From: an uncultured Dorea sp.
GTDB taxonomy: Bacteria; Bacillota; Clostridia; Lachnospirales; Lachnospiraceae
DNA length: 61,370 nucleotides
Direction of reading: 5' to 3'
Assembly: GCA_934307335.1 (NCBI GenBank)
Contig: CAKRCL010000004.1
Location: 1 to 61,370 of the forward strand
Both the position numbers and the translations under genes were made by a program. The notes beneath the pieces were generated by a model, which was not told where the DNA came from, did not search any database, and saw only the letters and a list, made by a program, of their open reading frames with translations. Positions within the stretch are counted from its first letter, which is position 1, and each line of letters opens with the position of its first letter. Below are positions 1 to 9,000 of this stretch, piece by piece.

Positions 1-678
1 TTTGAACAAAAGTCCTTTACACCTCTTGTAATCTTCGAAATCTTTATGCTCATTTGGTCCAATATGATCTTCTCCAAGATTGGTAAAGATTCCAATGTCA
101 AACATAATTCCTGCAGTTCTATGAAGCATCAGTCCTTGAGATGACACTTCCATGACTACACAGTCACATCCTGCTTCCACCATCTGTGCAAAATACTTCT
201 GAATTGTATATGACTCCGGCGTTGTATTATTCGAAGGAATTACCTTGTCACCGATAATAGCTTCAATTGTTCCAATCAGTCCAACCTTATGTCCAACCTC
301 TTCCAAAATTGCCTTCACCATATAAGTTGTTGTCGTCTTTCCCTTTGTTCCGGTAATTCCAATTGTCTTAAGCTTTTGTGCCGGATAGCCAAAGTATGCT
401 GCTGACATAAGTGCCAGTGCATATCTTGTATCCTCTACTTTAATTACCGTCAGCCCTTCCGGTACTTCCACATCTTTCTCTACAATAACAGCTGCCGCAC
501 CCTTTTCAGCCACATCTTTTACATACTGATGGCCATCTGACACTGCACCGCTGATACATACAAATACACTACCCGGTACAACCTTTCTAGAATCATTGAC
601 AAGTTCTGTAATCTCTATATCTTCACTACCTGCAACTACTTCGTAATCCAGTCGCTCTAATAATTGTGTTAATTTCAT
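1..678 (-). CDS. murE: UDP-N-acetylmuramyl-tripeptide synthetase (MurE), 5' part
   Basis: Cytoplasmic Mur ligase that adds the third amino acid to UDP-MurNAc-L-Ala-D-Glu in peptidoglycan synthesis. The ATG at 678 follows a GGGAGG ribosome binding site; the gene runs off the window at base 1, so about 226 N-terminal residues are visible. Seen: the N-terminal substrate domain, the ATP loop ITGTKGKTTTT near residues 108-118, then VMEVSSQ and a TNLGEDHIGPNEH stretch typical of MurE in Clostridia. The specificity loop (diaminopimelate versus lysine) is outside the window; meso-diaminopimelate is expected from the lineage but is an inference. Divergent from pepT. Confidence 0.93.
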   Translation of the reverse strand, partial: MKLTQLLERLDYEVVAGSEDIEITELVNDSRKVVPGSVFVCISGAVSDGHQYVKDVAEKGAAAVIVEKDVEVPEGLTVIKVEDTRYALALMSAAYFGYPAQKLKTIGITGTKGKTTTTYMVKAILEEVGHKVGLIGTIEAIIGDKVIPSNNTTPESYTIQKYFAQMVEAGCDCVVMEVSSQGLMLHRTAGIMFDIGIFTNLGEDHIGPNEHKDFEDYKRCKGLLFK

Positions 679-727
679 TCTATCTGCCTCCCGATATAAT
701 TTTCAATATCTTCCACAATCTCGTTTT

Positions 728-757
728 ATTATATACCACTCCTAAGATGAAAAGCAA
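728..757 (-). promoter_or_regulatory. Predicted sigma-A promoter for murE
   Basis: Reading the minus strand, TTGCTT (757-752) and TATAAT (733-728) are separated by 18 bases, about 50 bases upstream of the murE start. The -10 matches consensus perfectly; the -35 is a moderate match. Confidence 0.55.
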
Positions 758-814
758 CGTATTCATAAAAGCATTCACAAAAAAGCATTTTTTCCTTTCC
801 TGCGAACATTTTTA

Positions 815-823
815 TGATACAAT
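815..823 (+). promoter_or_regulatory. Predicted extended -10 promoter for pepT
   Basis: TGATACAAT is an extended -10 element (TGn plus TACAAT) about 60 bases before the pepT start. The matching -35 region near 796 is poor, as is common for extended -10 promoters. Confidence 0.45.
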
Positions 824-885
824 GACTATATTGGCGTTTTACCAGGATTTAAAAGAAAATATTTATTTGAGAGGAGTTCTACAAT

Positions 886-2112
886 ATGAATGCATGTGAA
901 AGATTTCTGAAATATGCAGTAATTCGCACACCAAGTAACGAGGAAAGTGACACAACACCTTCCACTCAGTGTCAATTTGATCTGGCAAATGTTTTAAAAA
1001 AGGAAATGGAAGAATTGGGGATCTGCGATGTCATCTTAACTGATACTTGTTTCCTTTACGGAAAAATTCCGGCAACAAAAGGCTATGAAAATGCTCCGGC
1101 AATCGGCTTTATTGCTCATATGGATACCGTTTCTGATTACTGCGATCATGATATCAAGCCGATCATCACAGAAAATTATAACGGAGAAGCACTTACGCTT
1201 GGAGAAAGTGGTCTCGTTTTAAGTCCGGACATGTTCCCACATTTAAAATCTCTGAAAGGGCGCACATTAATCACCAGTGACGGAACAACAATTCTTGGTG
1301 CCGATGATAAAGCTGGAATTGCAGGCATTTTGACTATGGTCGAACGACTGAATACTCAAAGCATTCCACATGGTCCACTGTGTATTGCATTTACACCTGA
1401 TGAAGAAACTGGAACCGGCGCTTCACATTTCGATCTGCAAACATTCGGTGCTGATTTTGCTTACACACTGGATGGCGGTATGGAAAATGGAATTGAATAC
1501 GAGACATTTAACGCAAGCAGTGCTGTCGTAGAATTTCACGGAGTCAGTGTACATCCGGGTTCTTCCAAAGATACGATGATCAATGCCAGTCTGGTCGCTA
1601 TGGAATTTGATTCTATGCTCCCAAAAGGTGAGAGGCCTCGCGATACAGATGGATATGAAGGATTTTATCATCTGATGAAAATGGAAGGTGAATGCAGTTA
1701 TGCAAAATTGAACTATATTATCCGAGATCACGATGCAGAAAAATTCAATCATCGTAAAGAAATTATGCAGCAGATTACAGACAACTTAAATGAAAAATGG
1801 GGTGAAGGAACTGTCTCACTCACATTAAAAGATCAGTATCGCAATATGCGAGAAGTAATTGAGCAGCATATGCATCTGATTGATAATGCAAAAAAAGCCT
1901 GCGAAGCTGTTGGCCTTACACCAGTGTGTTTACCAGTCCGCGGCGGTACAGACGGATGCCAGCTCAGTTTCCGCGGTCTTCCTTGCCCGAATCTCGGAAC
2001 CGGCGGATACGCATATCACGGACCATATGAACATATCACAGCAGAAGGTATGGACAAAGCTGTTGATATGATCACTGAACTCGTGAAAATCTATAGCGTG
2101 CAAGGCAAATAA
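886..2112 (+). CDS. pepT: Peptidase T (tripeptide aminopeptidase)
   Basis: M20B-family cytosolic metallopeptidase that removes the N-terminal residue from tripeptides. The 408-residue length is normal for PepT. Visible di-zinc and catalytic features: HMDTVSDY near residue 78, the bridging aspartate in LGADDKAG near 140, PDEETG near 173 (catalytic glutamate), and YEHITAEGMDKA near the C-terminus. The start follows GAGGAG with suitable spacing. It is a single-gene unit, divergent from murE and closed by the hairpin at 2131-2158. Confidence 0.95.
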   Translation: MNACERFLKYAVIRTPSNEESDTTPSTQCQFDLANVLKKEMEELGICDVILTDTCFLYGKIPATKGYENAPAIGFIAHMDTVSDYCDHDIKPIITENYNGEALTLGESGLVLSPDMFPHLKSLKGRTLITSDGTTILGADDKAGIAGILTMVERLNTQSIPHGPLCIAFTPDEETGTGASHFDLQTFGADFAYTLDGGMENGIEYETFNASSAVVEFHGVSVHPGSSKDTMINASLVAMEFDSMLPKGERPRDTDGYEGFYHLMKMEGECSYAKLNYIIRDHDAEKFNHRKEIMQQITDNLNEKWGEGTVSLTLKDQYRNMREVIEQHMHLIDNAKKACEAVGLTPVCLPVRGGTDGCQLSFRGLPCPNLGTGGYAYHGPYEHITAEGMDKAVDMITELVKIYSVQGK

Positions 2113-2130
2113 TTAGTATTCTATTTTACG

Positions 2131-2158
2131 AAAGGTGGAGTCTGAGCACTCCACCTTT
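2131..2158. terminator. Bidirectional intrinsic terminator
   Basis: Perfect 11-bp stem (AAAGGTGGAGT with its complement) around a 6-base loop, between the convergent pepT and YitT-family genes. The A-rich and T-rich flanks let it work in both directions. Confidence 0.8.
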
Positions 2159-2159
2159 C

Positions 2160-3023
2160 TTATTCCTGCTTAAATCCTTCTCCAACGACTTCATTAGATT
2201 CCATGATAATCGTGAATGCTTTTGGATCTATCTCTTTTACCATCCTCTTGATCGTATACATCTGCTTATTATTGCAGGCACACATAACCACATCTTTTTT
2301 CTCTCCGCTATAGCTTCCTACACCTTCTAAAATAGTAGATCCTCGCCCTGCATACTCATCGATCTGTCCGGCCACTTCCTTTCCATGCTTAGTCACAATC
2401 AAGGTCATCTTACCTTCATCGATTCCATACATAATACGATCCATCACCGTTGCCATCAGATATGTTACGATAATTCCATAAATCAGTCCGTCGACCTCCT
2501 TGAACACGATTGCGCTTCCAAGGATAATTGTACAAATATCCAGCCAAAATGTAATCATTCCAAGTGTTATATGCGGTTTTGCTTTCTTAATTGACACACT
2601 GATAAAATCCTGACCTCCTGTAGAAGAGCCTCTCATGAAAATTAATGCAAAACCAATTCCACAAAGGACTCCCATACACAATGCAGCCAAAAGCCTGTTA
2701 CCATTGTATACCGGAAGTAATGGCGCTACGTAGTCTGTCAATACAGACCAGATCAATGTTGTCTTCACTGATTTCAGAAAAAATGTCCTTCCAAGATATT
2801 TATAGCAAAATATTGTAACCGGTATATTTAAAATTATCATTCCTGCTCCAACCGGTATATGAAACAGATGATACATAATAATTGCAATGCCGGAAAATCC
2901 TGCCACTGGAAAATTTGCATTCAATGCAAAATTGTAAATTCCAACTGCTCCCAGCATTCCTGCCACCAGATCTACTAAGAGATCTATTCCCATTTCTTTC
3001 CAATCAATCTTTTTCTTTAACAC
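2160..3023 (-). CDS. YitT family membrane protein with DUF2179 domain
   Basis: A 287-residue integral membrane protein: roughly five hydrophobic segments in the first 195 residues (YitT/DUF161 region) and a soluble C-terminal DUF2179 domain (about 205-282, containing the CNNKQMYTIKRMVKEIDPKAFTII-type core). The family is widespread in Firmicutes, often in several copies; its substrate is not established. It starts with GTG at 3023 after GGGAGG. It lies downstream of nrdG but behind a likely terminator, so co-transcription is uncertain. Confidence 0.85.
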   Translation of the reverse strand: MLKKKIDWKEMGIDLLVDLVAGMLGAVGIYNFALNANFPVAGFSGIAIIMYHLFHIPVGAGMIILNIPVTIFCYKYLGRTFFLKSVKTTLIWSVLTDYVAPLLPVYNGNRLLAALCMGVLCGIGFALIFMRGSSTGGQDFISVSIKKAKPHITLGMITFWLDICTIILGSAIVFKEVDGLIYGIIVTYLMATVMDRIMYGIDEGKMTLIVTKHGKEVAGQIDEYAGRGSTILEGVGSYSGEKKDVVMCACNNKQMYTIKRMVKEIDPKAFTIIMESNEVVGEGFKQE

Positions 3024-3083
3024 TTTTATTTCCTCCCTGTAAATCTATTAGCGCAAAAAAATCTGTTAACTTTAAGCGCAAAA

Positions 3084-3122
3084 AGCAGATACAAACTATA
3101 TGTTCTATAATTCGCATCTGCT
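3084..3122 (-). terminator. Probable terminator after nrdG
   Basis: On the minus strand AGCAGATGC pairs with GTATCTGCT (9 bp including one G-T pair) around a 21-base A/T-rich loop, followed by TTTTTG. The long loop weakens the call. Confidence 0.45.
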
Positions 3123-3132
3123 CTTGTATATA

Positions 3133-3627
3133 TTATAATTCTATTTCACGAAGCTTCAAGATTCTCTGATTACTGCTTCCTCGAAATTGTAACGTAATAT
3201 CTTTTAATTCTTCTACAAATGGTCCATCCACCAGCACATCTATATAGGATAACATCTCATCTGTCACATCTGTATATGCCCTTCCGCCTGGTCTGAGATC
3301 TTTGTCATAGACATACCCTGAATAGCTCCAGATATCTTTCTTTGGATAAAGCTCGCGAACCTTTTTTAAAAGCTTTACAAGTTCTATCTGATTCTCTGGC
3401 TCAAACGGTTCTCCTCCAAGGAGTGTCAGTCCTTGAATATACGGATGATTTAATGCATCCAGAATTTCCTTTTCCGTCTCTTCTGTATATGGATGTCCAT
3501 AATGGAAATCCCATGTTTCAGAATTAAAACATCCTTTGCAGTGATGGCGGCAGCCGGACACAAATAATGTCACCCGAACTCCCGGTCCATCTGCAATATC
3601 ATATTTTTTTATCTCTCCATAATTCAT
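3133..3627 (-). CDS. nrdG: Anaerobic ribonucleotide reductase activating protein
   Basis: Radical SAM enzyme that installs the glycyl radical on NrdD. The 164-residue length is normal. The [4Fe-4S] ligands are C26, C30 and C33 (CRHHCKGC), preceded by the family signature DGPGVRVTLFVSGC; LLGGEPFEPEN follows. It sits 33 bases downstream of nrdD, so the two are almost certainly one transcript, controlled by the boxes upstream of nrdD. Confidence 0.95.
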   Translation of the reverse strand: MNYGEIKKYDIADGPGVRVTLFVSGCRHHCKGCFNSETWDFHYGHPYTEETEKEILDALNHPYIQGLTLLGGEPFEPENQIELVKLLKKVRELYPKKDIWSYSGYVYDKDLRPGGRAYTDVTDEMLSYIDVLVDGPFVEELKDITLQFRGSSNQRILKLREIEL

Positions 3628-3660
3628 CGGTCAAGTCCCCAGCCTTTATATTTCCTATTC

Positions 3661-5850
3661 TTACAGATGAAGTACTCGGTCTTTGATTTCCTGTGTTCTT
3701 CCTTGATTCCAGAACTGTGTTCCGATGTATCCACAAGTTCTTCTTGCCACAGACATCTTGTCCTGATCCCGGTTTCCACAGTTCGGGCATTCCCAGATCA
3801 ATTTTCCGCTTTCATCTTCTTTTATCTGGATTTCTCCATCATAACCACATATCTCGCAGTAATCACTCTTTGTATTTAATTCTGCATACATAATATGCTC
3901 ATAGATAAACTGCATCACCGATAAAACTGCCGGAATATTCTGCTGCATATCCGGAACTTCAATATAACTGATGGCTCCTCCCGGTGACAGTTTTTGGAAT
4001 TCTGCCTCAAACTCTAATTTATCAAATGCATTGATTGGCTCTGATACATGCACATGATAACTATTCGTAATATAATTCTTATCTGTAACACCTTTTATTA
4101 TGCCAAATCTCTTCTGAAGACATTTTGAAAATTTGTATGTGGTAGATTCCATCGGAGTTCCATATACAGAATAACTGATATTCTCTGCTTCTCTCCACTC
4201 TGCACATTTATCATTTAATTTCTGCATAACTGCCATTGCAAATGGTCTTGCTTCCGGATCGGTATGAGATTTTCCAAGCATACGCATGCACATCTCATAA
4301 AGTCCTGCATATCCAAGAGAAATTGTTGAATATCCGTTATAAAGCAGTCTGTCAATTGTCTCTCCCTTTTTCAGTCTTGCAAGTGCACCATACTGCCAGA
4401 GGATCGGCGCTACGTCAGATACTGTTCCGAGAAGTCTTTCATGACGGCAGCGAAGTGCTCTGTGACACAGTTCCAGTCTCTCTTCAAGAATCGCCCAGAA
4501 TCTGTCCATATCTCCTTCGGCTGAACATGCCACATCCACCAGATTGATTGTTACAACTCCCTGATTAAAACGGCCATAGAACTTATGCTTTCCGTTCGGA
4601 AGCATCTGAGAATCCTCTACAGTCAGGAAAGATCTGCATCCCATGCATGGATATACTTCACCTTTTTTCAGTTCTTTCATGATCTTTGCTGAAATATAAT
4701 CCGGAACCATACGCTTTGCAGTACATTTAGCTGCCAATTCTGTCAGATACCAGTACTTAGAATCTTCCGTAATATTATCTTCATCCAGAACATAGATCAG
4801 TTTTGGAAATGCCGGTGTGATCCAGACTCCCTTTTCATTCTTAACACCCTGCATTCTCTGTTTCAACACTTCTTCGATAATCAGAGCCAGATCCCGTCTT
4901 GTCTGTCCATCTTCTACTTCATCCAGATACATGAACACGGTTACGAACGGTGCCTGACCATTACAGGTCATCAATGTAATCAACTGATACTGAATTGTCT
5001 GGATACCACTCTTTACTTCTTCTCTCAGGCGGCATTCTGTCAATTTCTCAATAATTGCCTCATCCATGCTCTCTCCACATGCTTTACGCTCGGAAATAAC
5101 AAGGTTACGAATCTTCTTACGGCTGATATCTACAAATGGTGCCAGATGTGCCAGTGTAAATGACTGTCCGCCATACTGGTTACTTGCAACCTGCGCAACT
5201 ATCTGGGTCGTTACGTTACAGGCTGTAAAAAAGCTATGCGGTTTCTCAATCATTGTTTCACTGATAACTGTTCCGTTCTGTAGCATATCCTCCAAATTGA
5301 TCAGATCACAGTTGTGCTCTTTCTGTGCGAAATAATCTGAATCATGAAAATGTATGATTCCCTGTTCATGTGCTTCTACAACCTCTTCCGGAAGAAGTAC
5401 ACGCTTGGAAAGATCCTTGCTTACTTCTCCTGCCATATAATCTCTTTGTGTAGAGTTAATGACCGGATTCTTATTGGAATTCTCCTGATTGACTTCTTCA
5501 TTGATATTATCGATCAGAGCAAGTATTCCATTGTCCGTTGTATTAGACTTACGAGCCAGTTCACGTTTATAACGGTAACGCACATACTTCTGCGCAACCT
5601 CATAACCACGCATCCCCATAATACCAGTTTCGACCATATCCTGAATATCTTCCACATGTATAGCGTGAGTTGACTTCTTAACCTGTCCTGCAATGTCATC
5701 TGCAATTGCACGAACCTGGAATTTATTCAGTTTATAAATATTATCGACTTCTTCATTTGCGGCTTTGATTGCATTCTCGATCTTATCAAGATCAAAATTA
5801 ACTTCCTCTCCATTTCTTTTAATTACTTTCGTCTTCACTAACATCTTCAT
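3661..5850 (-). CDS. nrdD: Anaerobic (class III) ribonucleoside-triphosphate reductase
   Basis: Glycyl-radical enzyme that reduces NTPs to dNTPs without oxygen. Seen in order: an N-terminal ATP-cone (VIKRNGEEVNFDLDKIENAI), the catalytic barrel with CNVTTQIVAQVASNQYGGQSF, the C-terminal zinc site (CEICG ... CPNCGN), and the glycyl-radical motif RTCGYIGTQFWNQGR. The open frame extends to 5961, but I place the start at the ATG at 5850 (or the in-frame ATG at 5844): AAAGG precedes it and homology begins at LVKTKVIKRNG. About 729 residues. The upstream boxes predict NrdR control. Confidence 0.93.
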   Translation of the reverse strand: MKMLVKTKVIKRNGEEVNFDLDKIENAIKAANEEVDNIYKLNKFQVRAIADDIAGQVKKSTHAIHVEDIQDMVETGIMGMRGYEVAQKYVRYRYKRELARKSNTTDNGILALIDNINEEVNQENSNKNPVINSTQRDYMAGEVSKDLSKRVLLPEEVVEAHEQGIIHFHDSDYFAQKEHNCDLINLEDMLQNGTVISETMIEKPHSFFTACNVTTQIVAQVASNQYGGQSFTLAHLAPFVDISRKKIRNLVISERKACGESMDEAIIEKLTECRLREEVKSGIQTIQYQLITLMTCNGQAPFVTVFMYLDEVEDGQTRRDLALIIEEVLKQRMQGVKNEKGVWITPAFPKLIYVLDEDNITEDSKYWYLTELAAKCTAKRMVPDYISAKIMKELKKGEVYPCMGCRSFLTVEDSQMLPNGKHKFYGRFNQGVVTINLVDVACSAEGDMDRFWAILEERLELCHRALRCRHERLLGTVSDVAPILWQYGALARLKKGETIDRLLYNGYSTISLGYAGLYEMCMRMLGKSHTDPEARPFAMAVMQKLNDKCAEWREAENISYSVYGTPMESTTYKFSKCLQKRFGIIKGVTDKNYITNSYHVHVSEPINAFDKLEFEAEFQKLSPGGAISYIEVPDMQQNIPAVLSVMQFIYEHIMYAELNTKSDYCEICGYDGEIQIKEDESGKLIWECPNCGNRDQDKMSVARRTCGYIGTQFWNQGRTQEIKDRVLHL

Positions 5851-5894
5851 GCCCCACGCCTTTCTTAATCTATCTTTTTTTATTACGTTTCTTC

Positions 5895-5908
5895 TACAAC
5901 ATCTTGTG
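5895..5908 (-). promoter_or_regulatory. Second NrdR-box-like sequence
   Basis: TACAACATCTTGTG matches 11 of 14 positions of the better box at 5959-5972, with centre-to-centre spacing of 64 bases (close to six helical turns). It lies in the nrdD 5' untranslated region. Confidence 0.4.
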
Positions 5909-5931
5909 CCTCCCAATCTACACTCACCACT

Positions 5932-5955
5932 AAAAGAAACATTTGTGTTTCTTTT
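5932..5955. repeat. Inverted repeat in the nrdD leader
   Basis: AAAAGAAAC and GTTTCTTTT form a perfect 9-bp inverted repeat around ATTTGT. It lies between the two NrdR-like boxes. It could be an operator or an RNA hairpin; the sequence does not decide. Confidence 0.4.
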
Positions 5956-5958
5956 AAG

Positions 5959-5972
5959 CACAAGATATTGTG
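5959..5972 (-). promoter_or_regulatory. NrdR-box-like operator at the nrdD promoter
   Basis: CACAAGATATTGTG is a near-perfect palindrome resembling the NrdR consensus (acaCwAtATaTwGtgt). On the minus strand TATAAT at 5987-5982 and TTCAAA 18 bases further upstream (6011-6006) form a plausible promoter. The operator then covers the expected transcription start, a geometry suited to repression. Confidence 0.55.
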
Positions 5973-6061
5973 TTCTGCTCCATTATATTACTACAAAATA
6001 TGGAGTTTGAAAAGCATTATTTTAATTTTAACATACTTTTATAAGTATACTTTTCCGACTC

Positions 6062-9000
6062 CTACAGATCAAATAATGATAACTGGTTAGACTCCGGAAG
6101 GTCTCCCAAAAGCCCCAGATCTGCCATATAATCCACAACTGTCTTACTTGCTTTTGTACGATTACGGAAGTCATCCTTCGACAGATACGGTCCGTCTTTT
6201 GCCGCTTCTTCCACTGCTTCAGCAGCCTTTTCTCCCATTCCATCAATACTGGAAAACGGCGGCATCAACTTACCATCTATAATGCTGAACTTTGTCGCTT
6301 TTGCACGATAAATATCAATCGGCAAAAACTCATAACCTCTTGCATACATTTCCTGCACGATATGCATATCTTTCATCGTGTCCTGTTCTTTCTTACTAAG
6401 AGAATCTGAACGTCTATTGTAGTCATCAATATAGTATTGCAATTTTTCTTTCCCCTGACACATAATTTCATAAGAAAATGCATCCGCACGAATTCCAAAA
6501 TATGCTCCATAATACGCAAGTGGATAATTCACTTTACAATATGCGATACGATACGCCATCATAACATATGCAGCCGCGTGAGCCTTCGGAAACATGTATT
6601 TAATTTTTTCACAGGATCCAATGTACCAGTCTGGCACATCATGCTCCAACATATCTTTTTTATATTCCGGCCAATCTTTACATTTTCCTTTTGCGACTGT
6701 ACCTTTACGTACACGTTCCATAATTGTAAAAGATTCTTCACTGTCCAGTCCTTTATTAATCAGATATGTCATAATATCGTCACGAGTACAAATAGCTGTT
6801 GAAATAGTTGCCTTTCCACTTTTGATCAACTCCTGGGCATTATTCAGCCACACATCAGTTCCATGTGACAAACCAGAAATACGAATCAGATCTGAAAGTG
6901 TCTGCGGCTTTGTATCCACAACCATCTGAATAACAAAATCTGTTCCAAACTCTGGAATTCCAAGACATCCAACCGGACATCCACCGATATCATCCGGTGT
7001 GATCCCTAGTACCGAAGTGTCATGGAACAAAGCCATAACCCCCGGATCATCCAGCGGAATATCCGTCGCAACAAACGGATGATCAGTCTCATTATATTCA
7101 TTTTCCATAGCAGGCGAACTAATATATGCCTCCAGCGCTTTGATCATCGTCGGATCATCATGACCCAGAATATCCAATTTTAACAAGTTATGATCAATCG
7201 AATGGTAATCAAAATGCGTCGTAATAATATCTGTTGTCATATCATTTGCCGGATGCTGGACCGGTGTGAAGGAGTTAATATCCTCCCCGTGAGGAAGTAC
7301 AATGATTCCTCCCGGATGTTGGCCGGTACTTCTTCTTATTCCGGTACATCCCTGTACGATCCGGTCAATTTCACAGGTTCTCTTTCTTGACCCGCGCTCT
7401 TCAAAATAATTCTTTACATATCCAAACGCTGTTTTATCTGCCAGCGTACCGATCGTTCCGGCACGGAACGTCTGCCCTGCTCCAAAAATAATCTCCGTAT
7501 ATTTGTGCGCATTACTCTGATAATCTCCGGAAAAGTTCAAGTCAATATCCGGCTCTTTATTTCCTTTAAATCCAAGGAATGTCTCGAACGGAATATCAAA
7601 CCCGTCTTTTACGAGCTTCGTACCACACTTTGGACACTTTTTATCAGGCATATCCCATCCACATCCTCCGGCATAAGCACGGACTTCATCAGATTCAAAA
7701 TCACTGTAATGGCAATTCGGACAATAATAGTGTGGGCTTAATGGATTTACCTCCGTAATTCCGGCCATAGTTGCAACAAATGAAGACCCTACTGAACCAC
7801 GGGATCCTACCAGATATCCATCTTCATTAGACTTCCACACTAATTTCTGGGCAATGATATACATCACCGCAAATCCATTGGAAATGATAGAATTCAATTC
7901 TCGTTCCAAACGTTCTGTAACAATCTCCGGGAGTGGATTTCCATACATGGAATGTGCTTTATTATAACAAATTTCTCTCAGTGTCTTATCCGAATCCGGA
8001 ATCACCGGAGGACACTTGTCCGGTCGAACCGGCGAAATCTTTTCCACCATATCCGCAATCTTGTTCGGATTGTCAATGACGATTTCTTTTGCCTTCGCAG
8101 ATCCCAGATACTCAAATTCCTCCAGCATCTCATCGGTCGTATGTAAATATAACGGTGCCTGCTGGTCTGCATCCTTAAATCCTTTTCCTGCCATGATGAT
8201 ACGCCGGTAAACTTCATCCTCCGGATCCATAAAATGCACATCACATGTGGCAACTACAGGCTTATCAAACCGTTCACCAAGCCGAATGATCTCGCGGTTG
8301 ATCTCGCGAATATCTTCCTCACTCTGTACTTTTTCCACACGGTCACTTTCAATCATGAACTTGTTATTTCCCAATGGCTGTACTTCCAGATAATCATAGA
8401 AATTAACAATTCTGGCAATTCGTTCTTCTGATTTTTCGCCCAGGATAGCCTGATATAATTCTCCGGCCTCACAGGCACTTCCTATAATCAGACCTTCCCT
8501 GTACTTTAATATTTCACTTTTTGGCATACGCGGCTGACGGCCAAAATACTCAAGATGAGACTTGGAAATTAGTGTGTAAAGATTTACTCGTCCGATATCA
8601 TTCTTAGCAAGAATAATTACATGGTAAGACGGCATCTTACGGATTGCCTCTGCATTATGCGCTCCAAAATGATTCATCTGATCCAGCGTCTCAATACCAC
8701 GTTCTTCCAGCATCTGAATGAATTTTACATAAATTTCTGCCGTTACTCTGGCATCATCTACCGCACGGTGATGATGCTCCTGTGAAATATTCAATGCTTT
8801 CGCCACAACATTTAATTTAAATTTTGAAAGTGTCGGCAATAGTACACGGGCAAGTCCGACTGTATCTACCGATGTAAAGTCCGGTTCAACCCCTTGATTC
8901 CTACAGTTCTCTTCGATAAAACTTACATCAAAGCTGGCATTATGTGCCACTAGTACTGCATCTCCTACAAACTCCAGAAACTGTGGCAAGATCACTTCAA

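Noticed and set aside
1423..1752. Antisense gene inside pepT (and similar long opposite-strand frames in polC, argB and purD)
   Set aside because: They lack RBS and homology, and are explained by codon usage of the true gene on the other strand.
6028..6062. Terminator after polC
   Set aside because: Only a 6-bp A/T stem (ATACTT/AAGTAT) can be drawn, too weak to call.
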